The position numbers and the translations under genes are program-made. A stretch of DNA of 64,000 nucleotides from Halalkalibacillus sediminis. GTDB lineage: Bacteria; Bacillota; Bacilli; Bacillales; Alkalibacillaceae. Of this stretch, positions 51,035 through 60,225 are shown one piece after another (the first letter of the stretch is position 1; each line of letters begins with the position of its first letter). Location: the NCBI RefSeq assembly GCF_002844535.1, contig NZ_PJNH01000004.1:8074-72073 (forward strand), in the 5' to 3' direction. The notes under the pieces were generated by a model. The model was not told the DNA's origin and searched no databases. It saw only the letters and a list, made by a program, of their open reading frames with translations.

Positions 51035-52372
51035 ATGAAGAATTTTTTTCGTTTTGAAGAGTATGGCACGAATTTTAAAAGAGAATCTATTGCTGGTTTA
51101 ACAACATTTCTGGCAATGGCATACATTTTGTTCGTCAACCCATCTGTTTTATCACTTGGGGGTATTGAAGAGCTGCCTGAAGGTGTTACACGTATGGACC
51201 CAGGTGCCATTTTCACAGCGACTGCATTAGCAGCTGCGATTGGTACACTAATTATGGGGTTATTGGCGAAGTACCCGATTGCGCTTGCACCTGGAATGGG
51301 GCTTAACGCATTTTTCGCCTATACAGTTGTTTTAGGTTACGGGATTCCATGGGAAACTGCACTTGCTGGGGTTTTAGCTTCTGGACTTATCTTTGTTGTA
51401 TTGACTGTAACAGGTGTTCGTGAACGGATTATTAATGCCATTCCGAACCAACTTAAATTAGCGGTAGGTGCCGGTATAGGTTTATTCATCGCTTTTATCG
51501 GTTTGACGAATGTCGGAATCATTGAAGCGGACCCAGCCACTTATGTAACCCTAGGTGATCTGACAAATGGTCCGACTTTGTTAGCCGTGTTCGGGGTTCT
51601 CGTCACAGTGATTCTGCTTACGTTAGGCCTTAAAGGCGGAGTCTTTTACGGAATGATTATTACAGCAGTTGCAGGTATGCTTGTAGGTTTGATTGATCCA
51701 CCATCTGCTATGAGTGATGTTGTTGGGCCTGTACCAAGTTTAGAGCCGACATTTGGCGCAGCAATTACACACTTTGGTGAGATTTTCACGCTTCAAATGC
51801 TAGTTGTCATTATGACATTCTTATTCGTCGACTTTTTTGACACTGCTGGAACTCTTGTTGCAGTAGCGACTCAAGGTGGACTGATGAAAGATAACAAGCT
51901 ACCACGTGCAAACAAAGCGTTATTCTCAGATTCAGCTGCAACAGTTGCTGGTTCTGTTTTAGGTACTTCGACTACCACCTCTTATATTGAATCAACAACG
52001 GGTGTTAGTGCTGGTGGACGGACAGGTTTCGCTTCCGTTGTCACCGCAGTACTTTTCTTATTAGCACTGTTCTTTTCACCACTACTTGGCGTAGTTACTG
52101 CAGAAGTGACAGCTCCTGCGTTGATAATTGTAGGTATTTTGATGGCAGCGAATTTACGCCATATCGAGTGGGACCAATTCGAAATTGCTGTTCCATCTTT
52201 CTTGACGGTATTGGCGATGCCTTTAACATATAGTATCGCGACTGGTATTGCTATTGGTTTCATTTTCTACCCAATTACGATGTTAGTTAAAGGGCGTGGC
52301 CGTGAAATCCATCCAATCATGTACGCTTTATTCCTGATTTTCATTTTATACTTCATTTTCTTGACGGAATAA
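51035..52372 (+). CDS. pbuG: NCS2-family guanine/hypoxanthine permease
   Basis: The 445-residue transporter has ~12 membrane spans, of the AzgA-like branch: GLTTFLAMAYILFVNPSVLS, ALAPGMGLNAFFAYTVVLGY, VDFFDTAGTLVAVATQGGLM and TSTTTSYIESTTGVSAGGRT, all family motifs. The start ATG 51035 has GGGGAGGAA upstream; an earlier frame position overlaps the riboswitch terminator. The guanine-class riboswitch before it supports hypoxanthine/guanine uptake. Confidence 0.93.
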   Translation: MKNFFRFEEYGTNFKRESIAGLTTFLAMAYILFVNPSVLSLGGIEELPEGVTRMDPGAIFTATALAAAIGTLIMGLLAKYPIALAPGMGLNAFFAYTVVLGYGIPWETALAGVLASGLIFVVLTVTGVRERIINAIPNQLKLAVGAGIGLFIAFIGLTNVGIIEADPATYVTLGDLTNGPTLLAVFGVLVTVILLTLGLKGGVFYGMIITAVAGMLVGLIDPPSAMSDVVGPVPSLEPTFGAAITHFGEIFTLQMLVVIMTFLFVDFFDTAGTLVAVATQGGLMKDNKLPRANKALFSDSAATVAGSVLGTSTTTSYIESTTGVSAGGRTGFASVVTAVLFLLALFFSPLLGVVTAEVTAPALIIVGILMAANLRHIEWDQFEIAVPSFLTVLAMPLTYSIATGIAIGFIFYPITMLVKGRGREIHPIMYALFLIFILYFIFLTE

Positions 52373-52376
52373 ACCG

Positions 52377-52805
52377 TTACTCTTCGTAATCGATGGAGAT
52401 GGATTTGGAATCTTCGTTGTTAGAAACTAGTTTATATAATTGAATCCAGACAAGTCCGTTCTTGTAACGGGCTTGTTTTTTATCTTTCCTCACAGGGAAG
52501 GGAAGTTCAATTTCCCGTTTAAAAGCACCTTGCATGATTTCTTCTTGTACAAGTTGGAAGTCATGGGGTTCTATTTTGATTTCGCCTTTGATCAACAGAC
52601 GCTGGTCATGGATTTCACAACTGATATCGTCTATTTTTTTCAAACCTGGTACATTAATTACACACAAAATTTCATATTCTTTTCGAAAAAGATTGACTTG
52701 TGGTAAGTTCGGATTTAAAATACCTTCAAATTGATTCCAAAAATTATCACCAAAAAAATGGTCCATATTTTTTTTCCAGTCATGCATGTTCTTAAATGAG
52801 TTCAA
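52377..52805 (-). CDS. Hsp20/alpha-crystallin-like protein
   Basis: The 142-residue protein has an aromatic, Asn-rich N-terminal arm (FFGDNFWNQFEGILNP) and a divergent alpha-crystallin domain (YEILCVINVPGLKKIDDISC, DQRLLIKGEI, FKREIELPFPV, ARYKNGLVWIQL). It may be a small chaperone or a spore-coat-type relative such as CotP. It converges on pbuG with only 4 bases between stops. Confidence 0.8.
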   Translation of the reverse strand: MNSFKNMHDWKKNMDHFFGDNFWNQFEGILNPNLPQVNLFRKEYEILCVINVPGLKKIDDISCEIHDQRLLIKGEIKIEPHDFQLVQEEIMQGAFKREIELPFPVRKDKKQARYKNGLVWIQLYKLVSNNEDSKSISIDYEE

Positions 52806-52929
52806 CTTGCCGCCCTCTTTTCTATTGTTGGCTAAAAGTGAGTATTCTTAATTTTATATCTATGCGAAAGTTTTGGGCTGGTGCATTTTTGGGAACTAAA
52901 TAGATGTTTAGATAATAGGAGGCTTTTTC

Positions 52930-53496
52930 ATGCTTGAATCAGGGATTGTCATGCTACTGATTATTTTGTGTGTAAATATAGTTTACGTGTCATTACTGAC
53001 GGTGCGTATGATATTTACCTTTAAAGGAAAAAGATACTTAGCTGCTACGATTGGTGTCTTTGAGATTACCGTTTATACCCTCGGACTAGGCTTAGTACTT
53101 GAGAACCTCGATGCAATTCAAAACTTAGTTGCCTATGCGCTTGGTTTCGGAATTGGGGTAATCTCTGGGATGAAGATCGAGGAGAAGTTGGCGATCGGTT
53201 ACATTACAGTAAATATCATTTCATCTGATCCGGAAATTCCGTTCACAGAGACTCTTCGCGCAAAAGGATATGGGGTCACGAGTTGGTATGCTTATGGGAT
53301 GGAAGGTGATCGACTAGCCGTGCAGGTGTTGACTCCGAGGAAATATGAACTGATGTTATATGATACAATTAAAGAAATTGACCCGAAAGCGTTCATTATT
53401 GCTTATGAACCGCGCCAAATCTTTGGCGGATTCTGGGTGAAGAAAGTAAAAGGGAGTAAGTTAAGACGTGAAGAAGAAGAAATACAGAGTCAGTGA
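52930..53496 (+). CDS. yebE: DUF2179/UPF0316 membrane protein
   Basis: 188 residues: three membrane spans at the N-terminus ([40 protein letters not shown]) and a C-terminal DUF2179 domain ([39 protein letters not shown]). It is UPF0316, the product of yebE in B. subtilis. TAGGAGG precedes ATG. The end overlaps the next gene by 29 bases. Biochemical role unknown. Confidence 0.92.
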   Translation: MLESGIVMLLIILCVNIVYVSLLTVRMIFTFKGKRYLAATIGVFEITVYTLGLGLVLENLDAIQNLVAYALGFGIGVISGMKIEEKLAIGYITVNIISSDPEIPFTETLRAKGYGVTSWYAYGMEGDRLAVQVLTPRKYELMLYDTIKEIDPKAFIIAYEPRQIFGGFWVKKVKGSKLRREEEEIQSQ

Positions 53497-53647
53497 TTAT
53501 AAGTCAGTAGATGAGTGTTTGGATCAGATGGCACGCGATGGTTATCGACCAGTACGTCGCATGGAAAAGCCTGTTTTCGAAGAGCGTGGAAAAGAAAGAG
53601 TTCCAGTTCAACAGGATATCGTGTTTGAAGCAGTGGAGAAGGAATAG
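53468..53647 (+). CDS. yebG: NETI-motif small protein (YebG-like)
   Basis: 59 residues from GTG 53468: [20 protein letters not shown], then [17 protein letters not shown]. This is the Bacillaceae NETI-motif protein that always follows the DUF2179 gene; here the NETI position reads Tyr-Lys-Ser-Val. Gene order and overlap with yebE support it. Function unknown. Confidence 0.8.
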   Translation: MKKKKYRVSDYKSVDECLDQMARDGYRPVRRMEKPVFEERGKERVPVQQDIVFEAVEKE

Positions 53648-53671
53648 TCACGACTATATAGAAAGCATAAA

Positions 53672-53764
53672 TAATTCTGAGAAAAACTTGGCTTATCGCC
53701 AAGTCTAATGGCGAAAGTCTTAGTTTTTCACATACTTTAATCCTTTAACAAGGTTAAACATTCT
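53672..53764 (-). repeat. Dispersed ~75-bp element, copy 2 (inverted relative to 40502)
   Basis: Its reverse complement matches 40502-40580 from GAATGT through TTAAAGTATGTG, CTTTCGCCATTA and the ACTTGGC...GCCAAGT hairpin to TTTTTCTCA. It differs by an 11-base insertion before CTTTCGCC. Confidence 0.8.
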
Positions 53765-53790
53765 AAAAGTAAAAAAATCAGCTGGCTTCA

Positions 53791-54027
53791 TTAGAAGTCA
53801 GCTGACTGATTTTGGTCAGATGATTTTGTTTGGCTTTGCCACACATCGGTCACCGGGCAATAGCGCACGATTCCTTCTGCGATTTTCATAGCGGAGGCGA
53901 TAATGACGACCCAATAGCTTTGGTTCCAAGGCCTTTTCGTCAATCGGACTGCTCCGTATGTTAGAAAGAATAGTCCACAAGTGATTCGGACAAGTGCATT
54001 TATCGTTCCTATGTTCTGTTTTCCCAT
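53791..54027 (-). CDS. DUF2892 inner-membrane protein
   Basis: The 78-residue protein has two membrane segments (NALVRITCGLFFLTYGAVRL and YWVVIIASAMKIAEGIVRYC) followed by CPVTDVW, the usual DUF2892 (YgaP-type) layout with an N-terminal NIGxxxxxxR motif. It is a small membrane protein of unknown function on the strand opposite its neighbours. Confidence 0.88.
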   Translation of the reverse strand: MGKQNIGTINALVRITCGLFFLTYGAVRLTKRPWNQSYWVVIIASAMKIAEGIVRYCPVTDVWQSQTKSSDQNQSADF

Positions 54028-54106
54028 TTAGCTCTTCCCTTCACGAATTTAATGTATTAAAATTTTACATAGAGACAAACTTTTAAAACTACTAAGGAGG
54101 GCGCTT

Positions 54107-55852
54107 ATGAACGATCACTTATATCGATGGAGAAATCGACAAATCAGAGAACACGTTGCGGTCATAGATGGCAAGCTACCTCCTACCAAGGTACTTAAGA
54201 ATGCGACTTACTTGAATGTATACTTAAAGAAATGGTTACAGGCCAACATTTGGATTTACGAAGATCGAATTGTCTACGTTGGGGAGGAGATGCCTCCTAA
54301 CCATTCGAAAACGGAAATGGTCGAATGTGAAGGCCAATACTTAGTCCCGGGATATATCGAGCCTCATGCGCATCCATTTCAGTTATATAATCCCCATTCA
54401 TTAGCTGAATATGCGTCAAAATCAGGAACATCTACTTTAGTCAACGACAATTTAATGTTCCTATTATTAACTAATCAAAAGAAAGCGTTTTCTTTAATAG
54501 ATGAACTGGGCAATTTACCGGTCTCCCTCTTTTGGTGGTCGAGGTTCGACTCGCAGTCAGAACTGCGCGATGAAGATGAATTCTTGGACAACGATAAAGT
54601 GCTTGAGTGGCTTAACCACGAAGCGGTGATTCAAGGTGGAGAGCTGACGAACTGGCCAGATATCTTACAAGAGGATGACCGTGGATTGTATTGGATGCAG
54701 GAAACGAAGCGTCTGAGGAAAGTTGTTGAAGGTCACTTTCCTGGTGCTTCTGAGCGTACGTTGACTAAGATGAAGTTACTCGGTGCCGATGGTGATCATG
54801 AGTCAATTTCTGCAAAAGACATATACGAGCGTTTGAAGTTGGGATACTATGCTGCGATTCGGAACTCCTCGATCCGTCCAGATCTACGCAAAATCTTACA
54901 GGATCTGAAATCTTTTGAGGTGAACAAATACGATCATCTTCTCTATACGACCGATGGATCCACTCCATCTTTTCATGAAAAAGGGTTTATAGATGACTGT
55001 ATCCGTATTGCTATTGAAGAGGGTGTACCTACTGAAGATGCTTATGCGATGGCTACGATCAATGCGGCGCAATATTTTTCTCTAGACCACCGTGTAGGAA
55101 GTATTGCCCCAGGGCGAGTCGCTCATATCAACTTCTTAACAGAAAAAAATGATCCTACTCCAGAATCTGTCTTATCCAAAGGAAAGTGGATAAAGCGTGA
55201 TGGAGTCATTAAAATGGACCGTTTTCAAGAGATTGAATGGTCACAGTTCGGATTATCAGAATTGAAAATTGATTGGAATATTACTGCTGACGACCTTCGA
55301 TTCTCGATGCCATTTGGAATGGAAATGATTAATGATGTCATTATGAAACCATATCCGGTTAAATCGGAGTCTCAAAGTACAGTGTTGAATCGTTTAGAGG
55401 ATGAAGCATATGTGATGTTAATGGATCGCCAAGGTGAATGGAGGACATCCACCTTCTTAAAAGGATTTACGAAATCACTGGGGGGTCTTGTCAGCTCTTA
55501 CTCTAATACAGGAGATATTATCTTTATAGGTAAAAATCAACACGATATGAAAATGGCATTTGAGCGGATGAAGGAATTAGGCGGAGCAATCGTGCTCGTT
55601 CATGAAGGGGAAGTGATTTTCGAATTACCACTCCCGCTTAAAGGGGTCATGACAGATATACCGATGGAAGATTTGATCGTCAAGGAACGTGAACTCAAGA
55701 AAATTCTAAAAGATTATGGCTACCATCATAGTGATCCTGTTTACACGTTATTGTTTTTATCATCTGTCCACTTGCCGTATATCCGCATTACACCGCAAGG
55801 AATCATTGATGTAAAAAAGAAAGAGATTCTCTTTCCTTCGGTTATGCGTTAA
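54107..55852 (+). CDS. yerA: Adenine deaminase-family amidohydrolase (YerA)
   Basis: 581 residues: N-terminal composite beta domain, amidohydrolase barrel with metal motif GYIEPHAHPFQLYNP, HLLYTTDGSTPSF (catalytic Asp) and ATINAAQYFSLDHRVGSIAP, and the adenine-deaminase C-terminal domain (MLMDRQGEWRTSTFLKGFTK). It is close in length to AdeC/Ade but B. subtilis YerA is not proven to deaminate adenine, so substrate is uncertain. It begins the conserved yerA-yerB-yerC run. Confidence 0.9.
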   Translation: MNDHLYRWRNRQIREHVAVIDGKLPPTKVLKNATYLNVYLKKWLQANIWIYEDRIVYVGEEMPPNHSKTEMVECEGQYLVPGYIEPHAHPFQLYNPHSLAEYASKSGTSTLVNDNLMFLLLTNQKKAFSLIDELGNLPVSLFWWSRFDSQSELRDEDEFLDNDKVLEWLNHEAVIQGGELTNWPDILQEDDRGLYWMQETKRLRKVVEGHFPGASERTLTKMKLLGADGDHESISAKDIYERLKLGYYAAIRNSSIRPDLRKILQDLKSFEVNKYDHLLYTTDGSTPSFHEKGFIDDCIRIAIEEGVPTEDAYAMATINAAQYFSLDHRVGSIAPGRVAHINFLTEKNDPTPESVLSKGKWIKRDGVIKMDRFQEIEWSQFGLSELKIDWNITADDLRFSMPFGMEMINDVIMKPYPVKSESQSTVLNRLEDEAYVMLMDRQGEWRTSTFLKGFTKSLGGLVSSYSNTGDIIFIGKNQHDMKMAFERMKELGGAIVLVHEGEVIFELPLPLKGVMTDIPMEDLIVKERELKKILKDYGYHHSDPVYTLLFLSSVHLPYIRITPQGIIDVKKKEILFPSVMR

Positions 55853-55887
55853 AATAGTAATGAATAAAAGTAAAGAGGGGAAAAAAG

Positions 55888-56976
55888 ATGAGAAAGTGGT
55901 TACTTTTTGTTGTGATCATCAGTTTAGTGGCATTGATTGCTTGTAGTGATGATACAGCTACTGAAGATGAAGTGGAAGAACCAGAAGAGGAAACTGAAGA
56001 GACAGAAGAGGCGGAAGAAACAGATGAAACTTCCGATGAAACTGAGACTGAAGAAGAGCCCCAAGAACCAGAGTTCACTTATCCATTGACTGGTGAAGAA
56101 GCTGAGCAGGAAGTGACGAATCGAGCGATTGCGGTTCAAATCAATAATCACTCGAAAGCACGCCCGCAAACGGGATTGATTCATGCTGACATGGTTTATG
56201 AATTTCTGGCAGAGGGACCAATCACTCGTTTAGTCGGTATCTTTCACAGTACCATTCCTGAAATGGTAGGGCCGGTACGTAGTGCTAGGTATTATTATAT
56301 GGATACGGCTAAAGCACATGATGCGATTTATGTGTATCATGGTGCTGCGAATTTTATTGAAGAAGATTTGAGAAATGGCTATGTCGATAATTTGAACGGC
56401 ATGTATTATGATAACGACCAATTTCTGTTCAAACGTGAATCGTTCCGTCAAGCACCTCATAATTCATACACATTTTTAGAAAATGTATATGATATGGCGA
56501 GTCGGAACAACATCGAGACGGAGAGAGAGTACGAATCATATGGCTTTTACAATGAATCCGAATTAGGTTCCATTTCAGGGGACACGGCAAACCGTGTGAA
56601 TGTCAGATATTTCTCTGAGGAACAGGTGACTTATGAATATGATGAAAATGAAGGTGCTTACACCAGATATTCAGATGGTCAAATGTCGCGTGATTTAAAT
56701 ACCGAAGAGCCTATTCAAGTTGAAAATATTCTGATCTTCGAGACAGGTCATCAAGTGATTGATGATGTGGGTCGAAGAGAGGTTGATTTAACATCGGGCG
56801 GAAACGGGTATTTGATTCAACAGGGAGTGGTTAAAGAAGTGGAATGGCGTAATGTTGACGGATTGATGAAACCATTTACAGATGGAACTGAAGCAAAACT
56901 AGTACCGGGACAAACATGGATTAACGTTATTCCGGGATCACCAGGATTGACTGAATCCGTAACGATAGAGGAATAA
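55888..56976 (+). CDS. yerB: DUF3048 lipoprotein (YerB)
   Basis: 362 residues: signal peptide with lipobox LIACS, a ~45-residue Glu/Thr-rich linker, then two DUF3048 domains (RAIAVQINNHSKARPQTGLI, GPVRSARYYYMDTAKAHDAI, KRESFRQAPHNSYTFLENVY; VKEVEWRNVDGLMKPFTDGT). A surface protein of unknown role that is conserved next to yerC and pcrB-pcrA. GAGGGGA precedes ATG. Confidence 0.93.
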   Translation: MRKWLLFVVIISLVALIACSDDTATEDEVEEPEEETEETEEAEETDETSDETETEEEPQEPEFTYPLTGEEAEQEVTNRAIAVQINNHSKARPQTGLIHADMVYEFLAEGPITRLVGIFHSTIPEMVGPVRSARYYYMDTAKAHDAIYVYHGAANFIEEDLRNGYVDNLNGMYYDNDQFLFKRESFRQAPHNSYTFLENVYDMASRNNIETEREYESYGFYNESELGSISGDTANRVNVRYFSEEQVTYEYDENEGAYTRYSDGQMSRDLNTEEPIQVENILIFETGHQVIDDVGRREVDLTSGGNGYLIQQGVVKEVEWRNVDGLMKPFTDGTEAKLVPGQTWINVIPGSPGLTESVTIEE

Positions 56977-56988
56977 GGAGGCATACCT

Positions 56989-57294
56989 ATGCAAATTGAT
57001 AAACTAAGAGGTCGCGAGCTGGACCAATTGTTCGATGCCATTTTATCTTTAAAAGATCGAGAAGAATGCTACCGATTCTTTGATGACGTGGCGACGATGA
57101 ATGAGATACAAGCTTTAGCGCAACGTTTAGATGTTGCACGTATGTTGACGCAAGGCCATACGTATCAACGGATTGAAAATGAGACCAGCGCATCTACCGC
57201 GACGATTTCCAGAGTGAAGCGTTGCCTGAATTATGGGAACGACGCGTACGAGCTAGTGTTAGATCGTGTTTCTGAAAAAAATAAAGAAGAATAA
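56989..57294 (+). CDS. yerC: YerC/YecD, TrpR-like DNA-binding protein
   Basis: A 101-residue all-helical member of the TrpR-related YerC/YecD family: LFDAILSLKDREECYRFFDD, MNEIQALAQRLDVARMLTQG and the HTH TYQRIENETSASTATISRVK. It is probably a small transcription regulator; its regulon is not known. AAGGAGG lies upstream; it follows yerB by 12 bases. Confidence 0.93.
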   Translation: MQIDKLRGRELDQLFDAILSLKDREECYRFFDDVATMNEIQALAQRLDVARMLTQGHTYQRIENETSASTATISRVKRCLNYGNDAYELVLDRVSEKNKEE

Positions 57295-57296
57295 AA

Positions 57297-57342
57297 AAGA
57301 GCCTGGTAGATTATTCTCAATTTACCAGGCTCTAATTTTTTA
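57297..57342. terminator. Terminator after yerC, shared with the convergent ATPase gene
   Basis: AAGAGCCTGGTA (57297-57308) pairs with TACCAGGCTCT (57323-57333) and is followed by TTTTTT; an A-run on the left lets it work for the minus strand too. Confidence 0.9.
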
Positions 57343-59251
57343 ATAATCTTAAGCCGTTCAATATGACCAAGATCGTGCTCCCCTCGTGCCCAATGACACC
57401 TAGGGGCAACGTTAGTTGTTGCATAAAGTTCGTCACAATCAAGATAAGGATGACAGCGACGGAAAATATCAAGTTCTGCTTGATGATACGGTTTAGTTTT
57501 CGTGATAGCTTGAACGTAGAAGCGATGTTCTTAAGCTGATTGTTAGTTAGTACGAGATCTGCTGTTTCGATGGCCACGTCTGTTCCGGATCCCATTGCGA
57601 TACCGATATGCGCTTTAGCAATTGCTGGGGCATCATTCACCCCATCCCCGACCATAGCAACAACATCATACTTCTTAGTCAGTTTCTCAACTTCGGAAAC
57701 CTTTTGCTCAGGCAGACATTCAGACACCCACTCTGATAATCCGGCTTCTTTACTAATCGTTTGTGCTGTCTGTTCATTATCTCCTGTAATCATGATCGTT
57801 TTGACGCCTTTTTTATTCAATTCAGCAATCAAAGCTTTCGCTTCAGGTCTGATTTGGTCTTTTACCGCAATCAAACCGACAATATCTCCGTTATACCCGA
57901 CATACATTACGGTTTTTCCTTCGTTTTGTAATACTTTTCTCTTCGCATCAATTTTCTCAGGTATAATGTCAGTTTCGCCCATTTTTTTCATAAGACCTAA
58001 ATTACCTATATACCATTCGTGTTGGTTGATGACTGCTTTGACCCCATGGCCTGTAACATCTTGAGTATGTGTAATCGTCTGTTGTCCACTGATGGATCGG
58101 GTTTCACCGTAATTGACAATCGCTTGGGCGAGAGGGTGACTGGACTGTTTTTCGACCGTTACCAAATGATCCAGGATATCCTCTTCCTGATGCCCTTCAG
58201 TTACTATAAAATCAGTGACTACAGGTTTTCCTTTAGTAATCGTTCCAGTTTTGTCGAATGCGACTGCTTTCGCTTTGGCAAATTGTTCGAGATGAATGCC
58301 ACCTTTAACTAATACCCCGCGTTTAGCGCTCGCACTAATACCAGAGAGCAATGCAGGCATGATCGAAGCGACAACTGCACAAGGTGAAGCTACTACTAAC
58401 AGTACCATTGCACGGTAGAAGGTCTGTTCAAAATCAGTTCCAAAAATAAAGGGAGGGATCGTCAGCATTAGTGCTACTACGATCAGCACGGTCATTACGT
58501 ATGGGCCCTCTATCTTTTCAATCAATTGTTGACTAGGTGGACGGCTACTTTTCGCCTCTTGAACAAGGCGAATCATCTTTTGAAATAACGAATCTTGGTT
58601 ATCCTTCTTGACTTCGACGATAATCGAACCATTGCCATTCATTGTCCCATTGAACACTTCATCACCCGCTGCTTTGTCCACGGGTAGTGATTCTCCTGTT
58701 ATGGCAGATTCATCAATGGCGCTGGTTCCGTTTCGTACAATGCCATCCGCTGGAACTCGTTCTCCGTTCTTAATAAGAATTCGGTCACCTATTCTCAATT
58801 CGTCTACAGGAATGGTCATTAAAGATCCATCCTCGTTGTATCTGTGAGCTTCCTCTGGGGCTAATTGAATCAACTTAGAAAGGTCGCGTTCACTTTTTTG
58901 AAGCGAATAGGTTTCCAGGGCTCCACTTAACGAAAAAATGAAAATCAATATGGCCCCTTCATGAAAATAACCGATCGATGCTGCGCCTAAGGCAGCAATA
59001 ATCATTAGGATTTCTACGTTCAGTGAACGGTTTTGGACTAAATCCAACAACCCTTCTTTAGCTTTGGAGTAGCCTGCAATTCCGTATGATAAAAGATAAA
59101 GGACTAAGGTTACAAAAGTAGCTTCATTCCTGTCGGCAATAAACGCGAACAGTAAAAACAAGCCCCCAATGATCGAAAAAATAATCTCACGGTGCGTCTG
59201 GAATTTATGTAATAGCCCAACTCGGGACTGTGTGGCTGCAATCGAGTTCAT
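57332..59251 (-). CDS. zosA: P1B-type metal ATPase, ZosA-like
   Basis: The start at 59251 (GGAGGG 6 bases upstream) gives a 639-residue protein; the frame extends further but without a site. It lacks heavy-metal CxxC domains. The metal motif is ASPCAVVAS (CPC-type with CA-V as in ZosA/PfeT relatives), with DKTGTITKG, TGES, SSHPLAQAI and GDGVNDAPAIAKAHIGIAMG. Members carry zinc, iron or similar divalent metals; the direction cannot be read from sequence. ZosA of B. subtilis is PerR-regulated, but I did not find a clear PerR box. Confidence 0.88.
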   Translation of the reverse strand: MNSIAATQSRVGLLHKFQTHREIIFSIIGGLFLLFAFIADRNEATFVTLVLYLLSYGIAGYSKAKEGLLDLVQNRSLNVEILMIIAALGAASIGYFHEGAILIFIFSLSGALETYSLQKSERDLSKLIQLAPEEAHRYNEDGSLMTIPVDELRIGDRILIKNGERVPADGIVRNGTSAIDESAITGESLPVDKAAGDEVFNGTMNGNGSIIVEVKKDNQDSLFQKMIRLVQEAKSSRPPSQQLIEKIEGPYVMTVLIVVALMLTIPPFIFGTDFEQTFYRAMVLLVVASPCAVVASIMPALLSGISASAKRGVLVKGGIHLEQFAKAKAVAFDKTGTITKGKPVVTDFIVTEGHQEEDILDHLVTVEKQSSHPLAQAIVNYGETRSISGQQTITHTQDVTGHGVKAVINQHEWYIGNLGLMKKMGETDIIPEKIDAKRKVLQNEGKTVMYVGYNGDIVGLIAVKDQIRPEAKALIAELNKKGVKTIMITGDNEQTAQTISKEAGLSEWVSECLPEQKVSEVEKLTKKYDVVAMVGDGVNDAPAIAKAHIGIAMGSGTDVAIETADLVLTNNQLKNIASTFKLSRKLNRIIKQNLIFSVAVILILIVTNFMQQLTLPLGVIGHEGSTILVILNGLRLLKN

Positions 59252-59269
59252 ATGTGACCCTCCGAAAGA

Positions 59270-59300
59270 TTGGTTAATTAATAGTATTGTAGCATTGTTC
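59270..59300 (-). promoter_or_regulatory. Putative extended -10 promoter of the ZosA-like gene
   Basis: On the minus strand TGCTACAAT occurs about 35 bases before the start codon, the same extended -10 seen before glyS and the methyltransferase gene. Confidence 0.45.
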
Positions 59301-59421
59301 ATGTTAGTAGTAATTTCTAATGCTTGATGAATGAGGTATATAATAGTTGATAGAAATACATAAAATGAGCCGGTATCCGTTAAAAAACGATGAACCACTA
59401 CCAGGATGGTAATCGAGACTT

Positions 59422-59610
59422 ATGGTTATGAAGTTTCTGTTAGGAAAGGAACCGCGACATTTAGCCAATTTGATGGGGAATACTTTTATATCTTGAGCTC
59501 CTATACTCGAGAAGGTAAAGATGGTTGGGCAGCAGTTGAAAAATGAAATCTTTGAAGAGTGGGAATTCAAAAAGAACGGAGAGGCATTAGAGGAAGCTGG
59601 AAAGGAATAA
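59422..59610 (+). pseudogene. Short decayed coding remnant with in-frame stop
   Basis: The frame reads MVMKFLLGKEPRHLANLMGN, meets a TGA, then continues APILEKVKMVGQQLKNEIFE and ...EALEEAGKE to TAA at 59608. It looks like the C-terminal end of a larger protein (perhaps a flavodoxin-like reductase), but I cannot assign a family. Confidence 0.35.
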
Positions 59611-59624
59611 TAGTTTGTGAAGGA

Positions 59625-59820
59625 TTTTTATCCGTAACTAATCAAGCGTTTTAGAATGAAAATAGCGATATTTACGCTAAAATTGGAAAATAATAGGTAT
59701 TTATCCGTAACTATTTTCGATTTATCCGTAACTATTGCTCTCGAAATTACTCGTATAAGGAGAACCGGACGTCTAAAGTACGTCCGGTTCATTTATTTTA
59801 TTGCGTCACTTTTTAAAAAT
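59625..59820 (+). repeat. Dispersed composite repeat: 21-nt-period motif pair plus hairpin
   Basis: TTTATCCGTAACTATT at 59700-59715 and 59721-59736 (period 21), with one more partial copy at 59627. A perfect hairpin AACCGGACGT / ACGTCCGGTT follows at about 59763, then ATTGCGTCACTTTTT at 59800. The order and spacing parallel 31015-31160. Confidence 0.75.
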
Positions 59821-59832
59821 TCAATCGTTCTA

Positions 59833-60225
59833 CTACATATAGTTACTCAATATAAACATATAAGCTAGGCTGAATAGTGTGATCGAACCGATGAATGTAA
59901 GTGACGAATAGATCCAAAACCTTTTCATCTCGCCTTTATGTAGCAGTTGAAAGGCTTCGACGCTGAAAGTAGAAAAGGTTGTGAATGCACCGAAGAATCC
60001 TATATTTATAAGCAGATACCAAGGGTTATCTCCACCTTCGTTTGGGGAGTTCATCACGCCATACATGCCGAGAAATATTCCAAGTCCTGCTGCACCGATC
60101 AAGTTCACAATGAGCATTGCTTTAGGGATTCCGGGCTGTTTGGTTCGAGCCATTATTCTTTTCCCTAATTCATAACGTAGGATTGCACCGACTGCGCCCC
60201 CGAGTACGATTAATAGAAAGTTCAT
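59833..60225 (-). CDS. crcB: CrcB/Fluc fluoride channel subunit
   Basis: The 130-residue, four-span protein has Fluc motifs GGAVGAILRYELG, LIVNLIGAAGLGIFLG and GFFGAFTTFSTFSVE (the F-box/TFSTF fluoride-path segment). It forms a fluoride exporter as a dual-topology dimer. It overlaps the upstream crcB gene (TAATG), so the two probably form a heterodimer. No fluoride riboswitch was seen upstream. Confidence 0.93.
   Translation of the reverse strand: MNFLLIVLGGAVGAILRYELGKRIMARTKQPGIPKAMLIVNLIGAAGLGIFLGMYGVMNSPNEGGDNPWYLLINIGFFGAFTTFSTFSVEAFQLLHKGEMKRFWIYSSLTFIGSITLFSLAYMFILSNYM

Noticed and set aside
57540..58064. 174-codon plus-strand frame inside the ZosA-like gene
   Set aside because: Antisense shadow; the minus-strand ATPase motifs are intact across it.
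59304..59570. 88-codon minus-strand frame upstream of the ZosA-like gene
   Set aside because: It overlaps the promoter region and the plus-strand remnant; no ribosome site and no family.
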